Of a DNA stretch of 64,000 nucleotides, positions 11,686-23,545 are shown piece by piece (positions within the stretch are counted from its first letter, which is position 1; every line of letters starts with the position of its first letter). The notes under the pieces were generated by a model. That model saw only the letters and a program-made list of their open reading frames with translations, ran no database searches and was not told where the DNA came from. This DNA comes from Emydura subglobosa (Eukaryota; Chordata; Testudines; Chelidae): NCBI GenBank assembly GCA_007922225.1, contig ML680002.1, forward strand, positions 1-64,000, given 5' to 3'. Position numbers and translations under genes: made by a program.

Positions 11686-13400
11686 ATGGGGCTCGGAGGA
11701 AGTAAAATCCCCAAGGACAGTCCCTTAGGGACAGTGTTAGCAGCATGGGCTGTGGGAAACCTACCGGTACTAAAAGGAATGAAGAAAACTCGAGTACTAG
11801 AACTAAATACAGAATGGCAGAACTACTACTACAAGGATACCCAAATTTGGCCCACCTATGGTACCTTTGATTATTGCAAGCTACAACAATTAAGACTTAA
11901 GCTGCAAGAAAAAGCCCGAGGCAGATGGACTATTGGTAGTGCTGGGCGCATCTTTCTAATGGAACTTGCCCTATAACAACAATGCCTGCAATTAAGGGGG
12001 AAACAACACCCCCTTATATTCCAAGCTCTTTGCTATTGAAAAGCCGACAAGAGGAACCACCTGAGCCTTTGTATCCCCTTCTACCCCCTAATGCCCCCCT
12101 ACCAGCTATTGTCCAACCAACCCCTGCCTCACAAGTTAGCATACCTGCCGCAGGAGGGACAGCCACCCCCTCCCTTTTTGTCTCCTCTCCACTTCAGGCA
12201 GGCGAGTGTAGAGACTTAGGCAAGAAAAGCGGCAGTGGGAGGAAGCGAGATTTAGATAAGGACGACAGCAGCTGCAGCAATATCAGTGAAGATGAAGCGG
12301 CGGGAGATGGAGGGGGGGGAAGAGAAGGCTGGGAGGAAAAGACGAAGCAGTATGAGGAATTGTGATTCCCCTTCCCTGCCAAGCCCCGGCCATACCCGCA
12401 CAGGATGCAAGTTCAGGGCTGAGAAACCTGTAGAGCATACCACCACCACCACCGTTGCCCCATTGCACCTGCAATATATACCCGACGGGCAAACACAGCG
12501 CTCAGTGAGGGTACACACCCCTTTTTCCCCTGGGGATCTGATTATTTGGCAAAAAACCACCCCCTCCATTCGACAAGACCCTGTTAAGTTATCAGAAAAT
12601 TCCGAATTATTGTTCTAACGCATAATCCGTCCTGGGCAGACATAGGACAATTAATGGAAGCCTTATTTACCGCTGATGAGCGGGCAACTATTGTGGATGA
12701 AACTATTAAACTTGAAGGGGAGGACAATACAAACAATGCTAATTGGCCAAAGATAGACCCTGGGTGGGATTATAATGATAATGCTGACTGGAATTCATTT
12801 ATCCATGCTTGCGAAACCTTGTTTAAAGCTATGGAGAAAGCAGGACAGAAACTTATAAATTGGGAAAAATTTCATGAAATTGTTCAAGCCCTTGATGAAA
12901 ACCCAAATGCCTTTTATGTGCGGCTTTGTGAAGGGGCAACTCGATATGCCCAGCTTAAACCTGATGATGCAAGGGATTGTAAGGCTATTGCTGCAGCATT
13001 TGTAAATCAGTCAGCTAATGATATACTAAATTATTTTCACAAATCTTGTCCAGGATGGAACGGAAAAAGCATATCAGAAATTAGGAGGATTGCCACATAT
13101 GTGTTCAAAGGACGGAAGGTAAAAGAACAGTTGAAAGAAGGGAAAAGAAAACAGGATGAGTTAAAGCTGTTAGCTGTGACCATGCATAATGCAATGATGA
13201 CCCAAGAAGGGAGAGGAGGACATTTCCTTAGAGGCAGAGGTAGAGCAAGAGGAAGATCAGGGGTGCAAACTGCAAATACAAGGGAAACACCAGTATGCTT
13301 TTGGTGCAAGCTGCCAGGACATTTTAAGTGAGATTGCCCAACTCGCCTAGCTTCAGAAGCTAATGCCTACACTGCCATGCCAGCTCCATACAGCCCACCA
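11686..13400 (+). pseudogene. gag: ERV-1 gag, defective
   Basis: Gag would form the virion core. Matrix is read at 11,686-11,976 from an MGLGGS start, a myristoylation-type N-terminus. A proline-rich linker follows in another frame (11,982-12,365), with an acidic/basic stretch after it. Capsid starts near 12,440 and continues in a further frame at 12,654-13,331. Nucleocapsid has one CX2CX4HX4C zinc knuckle near 13,296-13,339, and a TGA at 13,330 falls inside it, between the His and the last Cys. There are at least three frame changes, so no full-length Gag can be made. TGA followed by GAT suggests CpG decay. Confidence 0.85.
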
Positions 13401-13537
13401 TACCAGCAAGCCCACCTCCTCCTCCACCTCCCTCTGGAGGGCAACCGACTATGCCTGACCAGGGATACTCTTATTCACAATGACTTTTAAAGGGAAACCT
13501 CGAGCTCCAGGATGCTGAGAGTGCATGTGATGATAAT

Positions 13538-14004
13538 TTGTGCTGTTTAAATATACTTATGTGTTATAAAAAGGGGGAGGAACCATATGTAACCATAACC
13601 GTGGGGAATGTAAATTATGAATGTTTAATTGATACAGAGGCAACAAAGTCAGTTCTGGTGGTAGATGCAAACATAGCAGGGTACAAACTTGATGGGAATG
13701 AAGTTATAGTGGGAGTGGGGGGAACAAGATGCAAGTTCCTAAGACTGCGCCAGCGTTAGTTGCTGTGGGACCTTTAACTGTGGAACATCAGTTTTTGTTG
13801 ACCGAATCCTCTCCAGTTAATTTGTTGGGGAGGGATCTGCTGTGTAAACTGAAGGCCACTTTGCATTGTGATTCCTCTGGTGCTGTGAAATTAGATATAC
13901 CCCTAGACGAGTTGGAGAACTTTGTGATGGTATGTAGTGCTGAAGACAGGAAACTAACTTTGCCTAAAGAATTGCAGAGCCTGCCTGCTTCCCTGTGGGG
14001 ATGA
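13538..14004 (+). pseudogene. pro: ERV-1 protease, defective
   Basis: This encodes a retroviral aspartic protease. The active-site loop normally reads DTGA, but here reads DTEA (about 13,631-13,642), a Gly-to-Glu change that should abolish catalysis. The flap (VGVGG) is at about 13,710. The frame then shifts near 13,733-13,757, and the C-terminal LLGRDLL motif is read in the next frame at 13,825-13,845. A TGA at 14,002-14,004 closes this part before reverse transcriptase. Confidence 0.85.
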
Positions 14005-17000
14005 AATACCACTGATGTTGGACTCCTTCAATCAGCACTGCCAGTAACCATACAGGTAAAACCTGGACCCTCACCTGCGGTGGGTCAGTACCCAATTTCC
14101 AAAGAGGCAAAGAAGGGCTTGGAGCCATTGATTAATGCTTACCTGGAACAAGGAATTTTAAAGCCTTGTATTTCGCCTTGTAACACTCCGGTTCTACCAG
14201 TTAAAAAACCTAAGCTAGATGACCAAGGAAATCCTGTGTACAGATTTGTTCAGGACTTAAGAGCAATAAATGTCTATGTCATTCCACAACACACTGTGGT
14301 GCCCAATCCTGCCACCATCGTGACTGTTTTCCCTGTCGAGTCATGTTGTTATTCTGTTATTGATTTGTGTGCAGCATTTTTTAGTATTCCAATAGATAAG
14401 GCTTCCCAGTACCTGTTTGCCTTTACCTGGAGGGGGCGTCAACTCACCTGGTCAAGATTACTAATGGGTTATGTCGAAAGGCCCACCCGCTTTTCCCAGA
14501 TCCTATGACAAGATCTGGCATCTATTTTTTTATCAGAAGAATCCACACTAGTCCAATATGTGGATGATTTCCTTGTTGCATCCTCATCTGAAGCAGTATG
14601 TAGGCTGGATACTGTCATACTTCTGGCTGCATTGGCACTGATAGGCCACAAGGTGTCACCACATAAACTGCAATTCTGTCTATCAGAAGTGGAGTACTTG
14701 GGCCATATTTTTGAGCCAGGGGTAAGAAAGCTTTCTCCTAAGCGGATCCAAGCTATACAAAATATGCCTCTCCCACACTCCAAGAAACAGGTAAGGGCTA
14801 TTTTGGGGGCCGCGGGTTTCTGCAGACCCTGGATTCCTGCTTTTGGGGAACTTGTGAAACCCTTAGTTGAATTAACTAAAGCCTCTGTCCCAGAGCCTCT
14901 TGAAGAGACTGCTGAACTGAAATTAACTATTCATAAGCTAAAGCATGTGTTAAGTGAAGCTCCAGCGTTGGGACTCCCTGATTATAGAAAGCCATTCCAG
15001 CTGTTTGTGCACGAACAAAGGGGGGTGGCCTCCAGAGTCCTAACCCAGAATTTTGGACCCAGAAGACGACTTGTAGCTTACTACTCTGCCCAGCTAGATC
15101 CAATAGCCAAGGGGGCTATGGGTTGTTTAAGAGCTGTTGCAGCTACAGTTGAGATGATTACAAAGAGTAAAGATCTTGTGTTGGGCTATCCTTTGACTGT
15201 ATTTGTGCCTCATGAGGTGGAAGCCCTTATGACACAAGAGAAGACCCAAGCTTTCTCCCACCAACGAATTGCCCTGTATGAAGTGATTTTACTGGCAGCA
15301 GAAAACATCATCCTTCAAAGGTGTTCCATATTAAATCCAGCGACACTATTACCAGAACCTGACCTGATAGAAGAGCCCCATGATTGCTGCAAGGTAATAG
15401 ATGTGGTTGAGCAGCCACAGTCAGATTTAACAGATGTACCTCTTTCTAATCCAGACCAGATTCTATTTACAGATGGTTCTTCATTTATGCGGGAGGGTCA
15501 CCGATATACAGCAGCAGCAGTGACCTCCCTATTCGTAGTGCTGTGGGCGGAACTACTACCAACGTCATTCAGCATCCAGGCAGCAGAGCTAGTAGCACTA
15601 GATAAGGCGTGTGAGTTAAGCAAGGATTTAGCTGTCAATATTTATACTGACTCTAAATATGCCTTTGGAATTTGCCATGCTGTAGGAGCCTTATGGAAAC
15701 AGCGAGGGTTTCTCACCTCTATGGGGAGTAAAATTGCTAATGCCAAACAGGTGGAAGATGTGCTGGATGCTATCATGTTACCCAGAGAAATTGCAGTCAT
15801 GCACTGTGCGGCTCACACCAATGCTACGGATGACATCAGCCAAGGGAATAGACAAGCTGACTATGCAGCCAAGGAAGCAGCTCTGCAGCCACTTCCCCTG
15901 AGTGTGTGTGCTCCAGTGTTCATTCCAGGGTTGCAGGAGAAGGAAATATCAAATGCCATAACTGCAAAAGAGAAAGCCCGGTGGGTAAGGCTTTATGAGG
16001 CAGTAGAAAAGCCCATTTTACCTTTTCTTTTGTTAAGACCCATGTGCCAGCAGATTCATAGCCAGGGGCACTATGGGGCGGCGGCCATCGCAGATACCAT
16101 CCTGCGTACATGGTTTGCTCCTGGAGTCCATCAGGTAGCAAAAAGGGTAACCCAATCCTGCCCCACTTGCCAAGCCTTTAATGCAGTATCCCGGAAAGAT
16201 CTAAAAGAATGTGCCCAGCCATGGATAGTTTTACCGTTTGAAAACTTGCAATTGGATTTTATTTCCTTGCCAGCCTGCCAAGGTTACAAATATGTGCTGG
16301 TGATTGTTGATCAGTTAACCCACTGGGTGGAAGCTACCCCCGCCAGAAAAGCAACTGCAACTGTTGTAAGAAATTTTTTGTTAAAGGAGATCATCCCTAG
16401 GTTCGGGCTCCCTCAAGTGGTTAACTCTGACCAAGGCAGACATTTCACTGAAGAGACACTGAGTGAACTGTACAAAGCCTTTGGAATCACCAGAAAACTA
16501 CACACCCCATACCATCCACAAAGTTCAGGACAGGTGGAAAGGGTAAACCAGGAAATAAAAACCGTATTGGGAAAACTTTGCCTTGAATCACAATTAAAGT
16601 GGCCCCAGGTCCTACCTATTGTTTTGTTTCAATTAAGAAATAGGCCAAGGAAAGATGTTGGTCTTAGCCCATATGAAATGTTGTTTGGACATCCCCCTGC
16701 TATGGCAAAGCAATTTCAGTTTCTCACTAGAACTCTTATGGGAGGGGATCACCAATTATATGAGTATGTTAAATCCTTGCATAAGCATTTTTTACTCTTA
16801 CAGAAAGCAGGAGCTCTACTCCAGCCAGTGCCTCTGGACTGTGAGGTGCACCCTTACCAACCTGGTGACCGCGTGTGGATAAAGACTCCCAGACGTTCCA
16901 GTCCCCTAACACCAGAGTGGGAAGGATCATTCCAGGTGCTACTAATTACCCATACAGCAGTAAAGGTTGCAGAGAAGTCCGCCTGGATCCACCATTCCCA

Positions 17001-17145
17001 AGGGAAGCCAGCAGTATATGATGACAGCACCCCGGCTGGGGTACCACCTTTGAAGCTAACCCGACAGCCAGACTCTAATGAATGGACTATTGCTCTATTT
17101 ACTGAACCAACCTACAATATGTTTATTGAGCTAAAATACTACTGA
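14005..17145 (+). pseudogene. pol: ERV-1 pol: RT, RNase H, integrase, one in-frame TGA
   Basis: Pol would copy the RNA genome and insert it into host DNA. Reverse transcriptase starts near 14,040. The FVQDLRAIN block is at about 14,245 and YVDD at about 14,560. A TGA at 14,506-14,508 breaks the frame between these blocks. From there the same frame is open for over 860 codons. RNase H shows TDGSS near 15,470 and TDSKYA near 15,645. Integrase shows the HHCC zinc finger (about 16,050-16,175) and a catalytic D, D, E set in LDF, SDQG and QVERVN (16,255-16,540). A C-terminal GPY/F-type domain follows. Apart from the two TGA codons upstream, this is the best preserved part of the provirus. Confidence 0.92.
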
Positions 17146-17151
17146 GATTTT

Positions 17152-18534
17152 TTGTTTGTTTGTGTGATCAGTGGGCTTATTATTGACATTTTATTGTGCT
17201 GGAGAATAGAGAAAATGGTGAAATTCCAGGCTCTCAAGTTCTTTGCCTCCCCTCTGGTTTTCACCCTTTATCATTTTTGGCTGATAACAGGGCATGGGAG
17301 CTCCACTCCAGACTCCACCCCAGATACTCCTTATCAAAGCCAGATCCATCCATCCTATAACAATTGGTGGGTAGAAATGGCTCATACAGCTTTAAATTCC
17401 ACTGCTTTCTGTATGACGGGGGGAGACAATGTGGGGTCATCTTTAACCATTTGTTTTATTGGGGTAACCTGTAATTTTTTCTAATATTTGTGCCTATACC
17501 CAATTAGAAGGCTACAACAATTCCACATGGGTAGTGGGGGACCTGCCCCGGTGGGGATCCACTCTTAAGCCCGAGTCACAGAGGACCAATGCCCATCGTC
17601 TCACCTTTCAGTTGCATAATTTAACTCGAGCCATGACTGTATTCAATTTGTTAATTATACTAAGAAGTGTGTTAGTGTGACCACTACTAAAGAATTAGAA
17701 TGTAGTAGTGTTAGTTATAGTAGTTATTTTACCACTCCCCTCTATTTACCAAAGGGGTAGTTTTTATTTTGTGGTTTAACTGTTTATACTTATGTTCCTG
17801 CCAATGCCACTGGGGGTCCCTGTGCTATAGGCAGAGTAACCTCTGCCTTGGCAGTGTTGCCCCCTAACCGTTCCTATCCCTCTAGCCAATGGCGTACGCT
17901 GCAGCAGTTGGGTCCTGACTGTGATGATTCAGTTGATTTGCTTTCTAAAGCTGAGGCCATTTCCCTGGCTACATCCTTAGTGGGTGTCCCCGGACTTACT
18001 GTTATTAATTACAAAGAAATATCGAAGGTGGCATGTGCCTTGGCAAAATCTATTAATTTAACATCCACTTTGATTTAAGCCATGGCTGAGGATTTACAAG
18101 ATGTTCGCCATGCCACCCTGCAAAATCGGCTTGCAATAAATTATCTTTTGCTTCGTCATAATCATGGCTGCCAAGAATTTCAAGGAACGTGTTGCTTTAA
18201 TTTATCAGACCACAGTTCGTTGATTGAAAAACGTCTAGCTGATCTCCACCATTTAGCAGAAAAAATCAAGCAGTCTGATGGTAAATTTGATTTGTGGGGG
18301 TGGTTAACTGAATAGTTACCAGATATGCAATGGCTTAAGTCTTTATTTTTTTATATTGTTTTGTTTGTTGTAATTTGTATTTTTGGATGTTGTTTTTTTC
18401 AATGCTTAGGTAATTTGCCTTCTGTGTGTTCTGCTTTTACCCGATTTGTAAAATCCAGCACTCCTGCCCTGCAATTGTTGACTCAGGTTGACATTGTTGC
18501 ACTTAAACAAAGAGTAGATCAAGCTTTTTATTAG
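17152..18534 (+). pseudogene. env: ERV-1 env remnant
   Basis: Env would be the surface and transmembrane glycoprotein. The first part (17,152-17,484) has a hydrophobic leader, then the surface subunit breaks up into short frames and is much shorter than usual, so a large deletion is likely. The transmembrane subunit is readable in one frame from about 17,848, with stops at 18,076 and 18,313. It retains the leucine-rich region and the CX6CC motif (about 18,166-18,195), and a membrane-spanning segment at about 18,340-18,420. It is not functional. Confidence 0.85.
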
Positions 18535-18563
18535 TGAGCCAAACTGGTGATACAGTATCGTTC

Positions 18564-18573
18564 AAAGGGGGAA
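18564..18573 (+). promoter_or_regulatory. ERV-1 polypurine tract
   Basis: AAAGGGGGAA directly before the 3' LTR is the plus-strand primer tract, and has the same form as in gammaretroviruses. Confidence 0.85.
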
Positions 18574-18574
18574 T

Positions 18575-19119
18575 TGAAGGAAAATAATCATTTGCTTAAC
18601 CACAGTTACTCCATTTTAGTTGTTTTTAGTGTTCTGTTTTCTGTTGAAATCACCCACCCCCTCCTCTTTTCTTTGTTTATGGTGCTTATCCCTGCCAAGG
18701 TCAGAGAGAGAGATTAACAGGAGAAATGAGGAGTCAGCCTTAAGTAGTTTTTGCTTTCTTTTTAGTCTTGGGAAATAGACTAGACAATTTTGATAGATAA
18801 GTTGAAATCTTCTGCCCTTATCTTTTATGTTATGCATATCTTTATAGTTAGAAGATATAGAAAGTGTAAAGCCAATAGCAATAATAATAATAATTTGAGT
18901 GTACCAATAAGCATTAAGAATTTATGCATATGTAATTTCTTTGTTTGTGTTTGTATAAATATGCAAGAGAACATGCCTTCGGGGTCTCACACTGACCACT
19001 TGCTGGGAAGTGTCTGACCTCTGCAGAAATAAAACTTGGAGACTGCCCAACTACCTGCGTGGATCTCTTTTCTATCTGGTGCAGGGTAAATGAACCTCAT
19101 TTGGAATCTTTTTCCAACA
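18575..19119 (+). repeat. ERV-1 3' LTR
   Basis: 545 bp, starting TGAAGG and ending CAACA. A TATAAAT box lies at 18,954-18,960 and AATAAA at 19,028-19,033. Twelve differences from the 5' LTR were counted by eye, three of them in the last 40 bases. Confidence 0.93.
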
Positions 19120-21565
19120 CTTTAAAAATAACATGTGAATTTTTCAGCTAGGAGTTGGCAGTGAGTGATTGAAGTGTGAATGACTGAGCAATTGAAGTGA
19201 GTGTGGACAGGGAGAGTGATTGAACAATTGGTCTGAGACAAAATAAAGGAAGAAAACACCAGCCTCACCTAAAACATTAGAGGGAAGAAGAAAGGAGAGA
19301 AGATTATCAAATGTCCGAAGAGGAGTCCATCCTGATAACTTTGGAGTCAGCCCACTTCAAAGGACAAAATCTGATCATGTTTGCAACAATGTGAGTGATT
19401 AAGAATCACACCAATTGCAGATGCAGCATGACAGAGCAAAAGCCCATAGACTTACATGTGGTCTTTTCCCTATAAAATGGGACAGAAAGATGAAGACTGG
19501 AGGTTCGGGTCTACATCACCAACCATCCAGGAATACTGATGCGCATAGGCAGAACCTTGCTCCTCATCCTCGTGCTATGGTCACCTGGCCAGTGACTATC
19601 ACAAACACCAAGAGACTGGTAACTATAACATCTGTGAGACCCTTATGTATGTTTGTCTGTCTCCCTGTCTGTGTATGCCTGTCAGTTTGTGAGAGTGTTA
19701 ATGAAAGTACCAATTGAAACATGTTTCTCTGTAATTGTAGTATTGATACAATGTTAATACTGTTTTCCTAGTGTTTGTATTGTTGATACTATTTCACTAG
19801 ATAAAGAACAGTACTGATGTTGTTACAGTGTTGATTTTATTATTATTATTATTATTGATACTATTTACCAAATTTCTGTATTCACCATAAAAGTGGCTTG
19901 TTGCCTTATCCCCTGAAAAAGATCTTGTGATATTTGTTATTTGAAGAACATTAATTGGTGGGGAATGTAGAGGAGGAAACAGTAAGAATACCATGGTTAT
20001 TATGAATATTGGGGGTGCACACCCAACAAAACTCTGTCTATTTCAACATTACAGGAGCCTACATAGGTGCCTGTTGAAGAGCCTAGTACAGGGCTTAGTA
20101 GCTGTCCCAAATCAAAGCACATCAAAATCCCTTAGGATAAGAAACGAATTGTCGGCAACCAGAGGAATGACAAAAATCCAAAAATTTGTTTAAGAAAAAG
20201 CAAACCAAAAGCCCATCCACAGGGAGGATTTTAAAATCCTGACCTCTTTGCCATTTATACAAGAGGAGACTCCCTTCTCCTCTGCTTTGCAAAAAGTTGG
20301 TCCCAATCCGTGGACAAGACAAGCATTAGCAGACATCCACACAATTTCCAATTTAGAGGATAAATTGGTCCAGTACCTGGTGGTATATAACCTGTCCAGC
20401 CCAAGTAAAAGGGAAACTGAGGTACACCACTTTTCTAAAGAAATTCACCCTAAAACCTTACAAGGTAGAAGCCATTGCAAACCTGGTCTGCCTATAGAAC
20501 AAAAACACAGGAAAATATGAGGGTAATTCCTCTGTTCTGCCTGCAGTCAGAAAGGAAATTTGTAGAAGGGTATTTTAAGTGATAATCTGCCATCCCTCCT
20601 GGGAGGTAGAAAAGTGTTCTTTTTTATCTCTCAGAACTGCAGGAAAAACTGATGCCAGCAAAACAGCTAAAGAACAAAACCATGGATCTACTGTTGCAAC
20701 AAAAAATGTGTTTTATGTTTTGTGTTGTTTTTCTTGTTATGAACATTGTTATATATGGCATTGGGTTTTAAAAAAATAATCAGGGGAGGTATTACATAAA
20801 GCAGAAAAGAATCAGGAAGCACTGGAACTGTATTTACAAAAACATCCTCTATCAGGTAAAAAAGAGGAGAAATAAAGGGTAATGAAGATAATTGAATTTG
20901 GAAGGAAAAGGGGTCCTGAAAATAGATTTTTTGGTAATATTATAGCAATTTGGGGATGTAATTTTAAATTTCAAGTGCCTGAACTTAAATATAATCAGTT
21001 AAAAGTGATATATACTTTTTTATTTTGCTGTAAAACCTGCACTACTGACTGTTTTACAAAAGTGTTTGTACATCCTAATTTGTAGAACCAGGTGCACTGC
21101 CAAACAGGAAGGGTGCAGAGTCATGGTTATTGTGAAATGTGAATGTGAAAATAGGTATTTGAAAAATTGCCCACCAGCAGTCTATGGAGGTAAATTGCGG
21201 AAGGTGAGCCCCTTACCGAAATTAGCCACAGAAGCCTTTTGATTACCCTGGATTATGAGTCAATGGGCTGGGAGAGAGGGAAAACTATTGGATACAAGGG
21301 GGTATAGTGCATGGAACCCCCCAAAATGGGTCTGCCTATCCATACCTTCCTCCGTAGAACCATGCACAGAACTACCACAGTGGGAACATGTATTTGGGAT
21401 GAATTAGAAAATACCACAAGAGTTCTATCCAATGGACAATGTGTTTGTGTATCATAGTGAGAGGAGGTATTCTGGGAGGATGGAAGAGATAGCAAATCCC
21501 ATGTAAATGAATACAAATGCAATGTAAGTGTTCTGTGTACCACAAACTGTACATATTATCTACCA
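19120..21565 (+). mobile_element. ERV-2 family, deleted copy (LTR, gag and env pieces)
   Basis: An LTR-like region ends near 19,950 ('gaagaaca', then 'TGGTGGGGAATG' as a primer site), matching the layout at 28,633 in the longer ERV-2 copy. A gag piece at 20,248-20,520 shares the WT-QALAD--TI--LE-KL-QYL pattern with 29,700-29,810. From about 21,000 an env piece follows, sharing the QWAGREGKLLDT block with 35,010-35,050. No protease, reverse transcriptase or integrase is seen between, so pol is deleted. The element ends abruptly at about 21,565, at the start of a segment duplicated at 59,885. Confidence 0.75.
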
Positions 21566-22162
21566 AAAATTGGAAACAGATATTCACCTATCTGACTAAA
21601 TAACATCCTATGGTTCTGCGCTCTATAGCAGGTCTTTGTTAATCAACCAGGTTAAACATACAGAGAATAAAGTCCATTTTTTTAAAAAAAAATATCTGAT
21701 CACTGAGTCTCACTAGGAGTTGCATAATCTGGCCTGCCATCCAGTCAGTTATATTTGTCCCCAGAGGGACCTATTTTCTCCCTTCACTAAACTATGTGTC
21801 TGCAATTCTGCACTGCAGGTGAAGAACAAAAATAATCAAACAGGCACAGTGAATCTAGTTTTTATTTAATTTGGAACAAAGTGCACAGAGTGCATAACAT
21901 TCACTCACAGCCCCCAATAAACAACCCAGCCGGACAAAAGACACAAAAGCTGCAAATAGACTAAAGCAGTTTTAATAGGGAGCCAGCCAAGTCATTGAAT
22001 AATGTTTGAAAAGGGACGTGTTCAGCTGTGTTGTGGAGGTCACATAACAGCATAAAGAATCATAGGTGCAATACAAGATCACGTATACAACTGTCTCTTT
22101 GCAATAACCGAGCTAAATAAATATTTATACCCTATATAGAGAGAGTATATGTTTTGTCTTAG

Positions 22163-22375
22163 GAGTCAGCGTTGCCTAATGGATTGGACTCAAGTGACCT
22201 GGATTTTACCCCCAGTTCTTCCGTGGGCTTCCTGGATGATCTTGGGCAAGTCGCTTTTCCTCCCTTTTGCCTCAGTTTCCTCACCTGTGAAATGGGGATA
22301 ATGATATTGCCCTCTATTGTAAAGTGCATTGAGATCTATTGCTCAAAAGCACTCTCTAAAAGTTAGTCATGTTGA
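22163..22375 (+). repeat. tRNA-derived SINE
   Basis: This is a MIR/turtle-type SINE body: 'cctaatggattggactcaag', 'gatcttgggcaagtcgctt', 'cctcagtttcctcacctgt' and 'gggataatgatattgcc', ending in a TTATTATTG tail. The same insertion is at 60,490-60,715 in the duplicate. Confidence 0.8.
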
Positions 22376-22499
22376 TTATTATTGAACATTTATATTGTAA
22401 TAACACCTAGAAACCAACCAAATTTGGCCCCCCATTGTGCTAGGTGCTGCTCAAACATAAATGTAGTAAAAGCATAAATGTCGTACAAGCCACAAAGAA

Positions 22500-22850
22500 G
22501 CTTAAAAAACTAGAATATATGAAATGTGGTTGAGTTGAGGTCAGGTTTAACTAGCTGTTGGGAGCTCACATGCCACCTACACTCAATCTTTTTCCACTCT
22601 TGATAATCTGAAAGGGTTAAAAAATCAGTAAGCTGGCAGCCAAAAAACAATGAAAATAAAAAAAATGGTAAAGTCGACTTTAAAAAACGCATGACCTTTG
22701 TCATCTTCAGTACTTTTTGGGTTCTTTTTATTTGGCTTCTGGTTTGCAGTTCACCTATGTCACAGTTCCAAGATTTTCTCTGCCACTGTGGAGACTAGAA
22801 ATTTGTTTGAAAAAACTCCAACCAACAAAAACTGAGGTGGCATAATTCCA
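22500..22850. repeat. Interspersed repeat also near 36.0 kb and 61.0 kb
   Basis: A block with 'tttgggttctttttatttggcttctgg' and 'ttttctctgccac' is present here, at 60,950-61,170 and, more diverged, at 35,990-36,110. The third copy lies outside the duplicated segment, so this looks like a dispersed element, not only a duplication product. Confidence 0.45.
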
Positions 22851-23545
22851 TGACTCAGGGAACTGGGGATTTAAGACAACCACCGAATGTTACAGACCTC
22901 ACTGTGAAAATCCTGAGGCTTGCCAACACTGAGTGGGTGTGTCAGTGGAGTTCTGTCAATTCACACCCGCCAGGGAGCTGGCCTAGTTTCCCTTCAACTC
23001 TGAAGTCTATGTTTATCAGAGTAGCTGATGAATTCTCAGCATCTCCATTTTGGGTTCTGTCAACTTGCAACAATTTCTAGGGACTTTTTTGAAAGTGCAG
23101 CACTTCCACCCTATGAAAATGAGGCCCCTTTACAGTGTTTCAAGTTGAGTCCTTAAATGAATAATCATTTTGGGAAACTTAGCAGCTGATTTTTCTCTAA
23201 AAGGCACCTGATCTTCAAAGGCACCAGCTCTTCATAATCGCTGCTCAGCTCAGTGGGAGCTGAAAATGTCCATCACCCGACTGCCCCTCCCCCTTCCTTC
23301 TCAAATGGGTCTTTCAATAACCCAAACACTCCAGAGATAATTTCACAGCAAAAGGGAAGGTGTTAAAGACACGATCCCTTTAAGCATGTTAACCTTGGGT
23401 GAGCTGACAGTGCCACTACGACAGGGTAATTTAAACTTTCCTCTTTCACAGAGGCCTGGCAAGTTAGCTCAGGTGGCCATTCAAGAAGAAATAAAGATAC
23501 AGAGGAAATCCAAAAAGCAGGAGAAAAGTTCATTTTTGCCAAGTA

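Larger units (their letters stand above)
10355..19119 (+). mobile_element. ERV-1: gammaretrovirus-like provirus, full length
   Basis: This is a provirus with two 545-bp LTRs, a primer binding site, gag, pro, pol, env remnants and a polypurine tract. The order and motifs (MGxxxS matrix start, single zinc knuckle, YVDD reverse transcriptase, HHCC/DDE integrase, CX6CC transmembrane protein) fit a class I, gammaretrovirus-like element. Flanking bases 'ctat' and 'cttt' may be a decayed 4-bp target duplication. The LTRs differ at 12 of 545 positions by my hand count (about 2.2%), which indicates a fairly recent insertion. Every reading frame carries at least one stop, frameshift or active-site change, so the copy is defective. 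Confidence 0.93.
21565..23280. repeat. Segmental duplication, left copy
   Basis: This aligns collinearly with about 59,885-61,600. Shared blocks include the SINE at 22,163-22,370, the 'ttatttggcttctggtttgcagttcacc' repeat near 22,730 and the 'actcagggaactggggatttaag' block at 22,853. The two copies agree at a large majority of positions. In the right copy this DNA adjoins the last exon of CYP2 copy C, so here it is probably the ancestral 3' flank of copy B. The open frames it contains (for example 22,850-23,080) exist in both copies but show no domain. Confidence 0.85.

Noticed and set aside
22163..22375. tRNA-like sequence
   Set aside because: It is a SINE body with a long non-tRNA tail, duplicated at 60.5 kb, not a functional tRNA gene.
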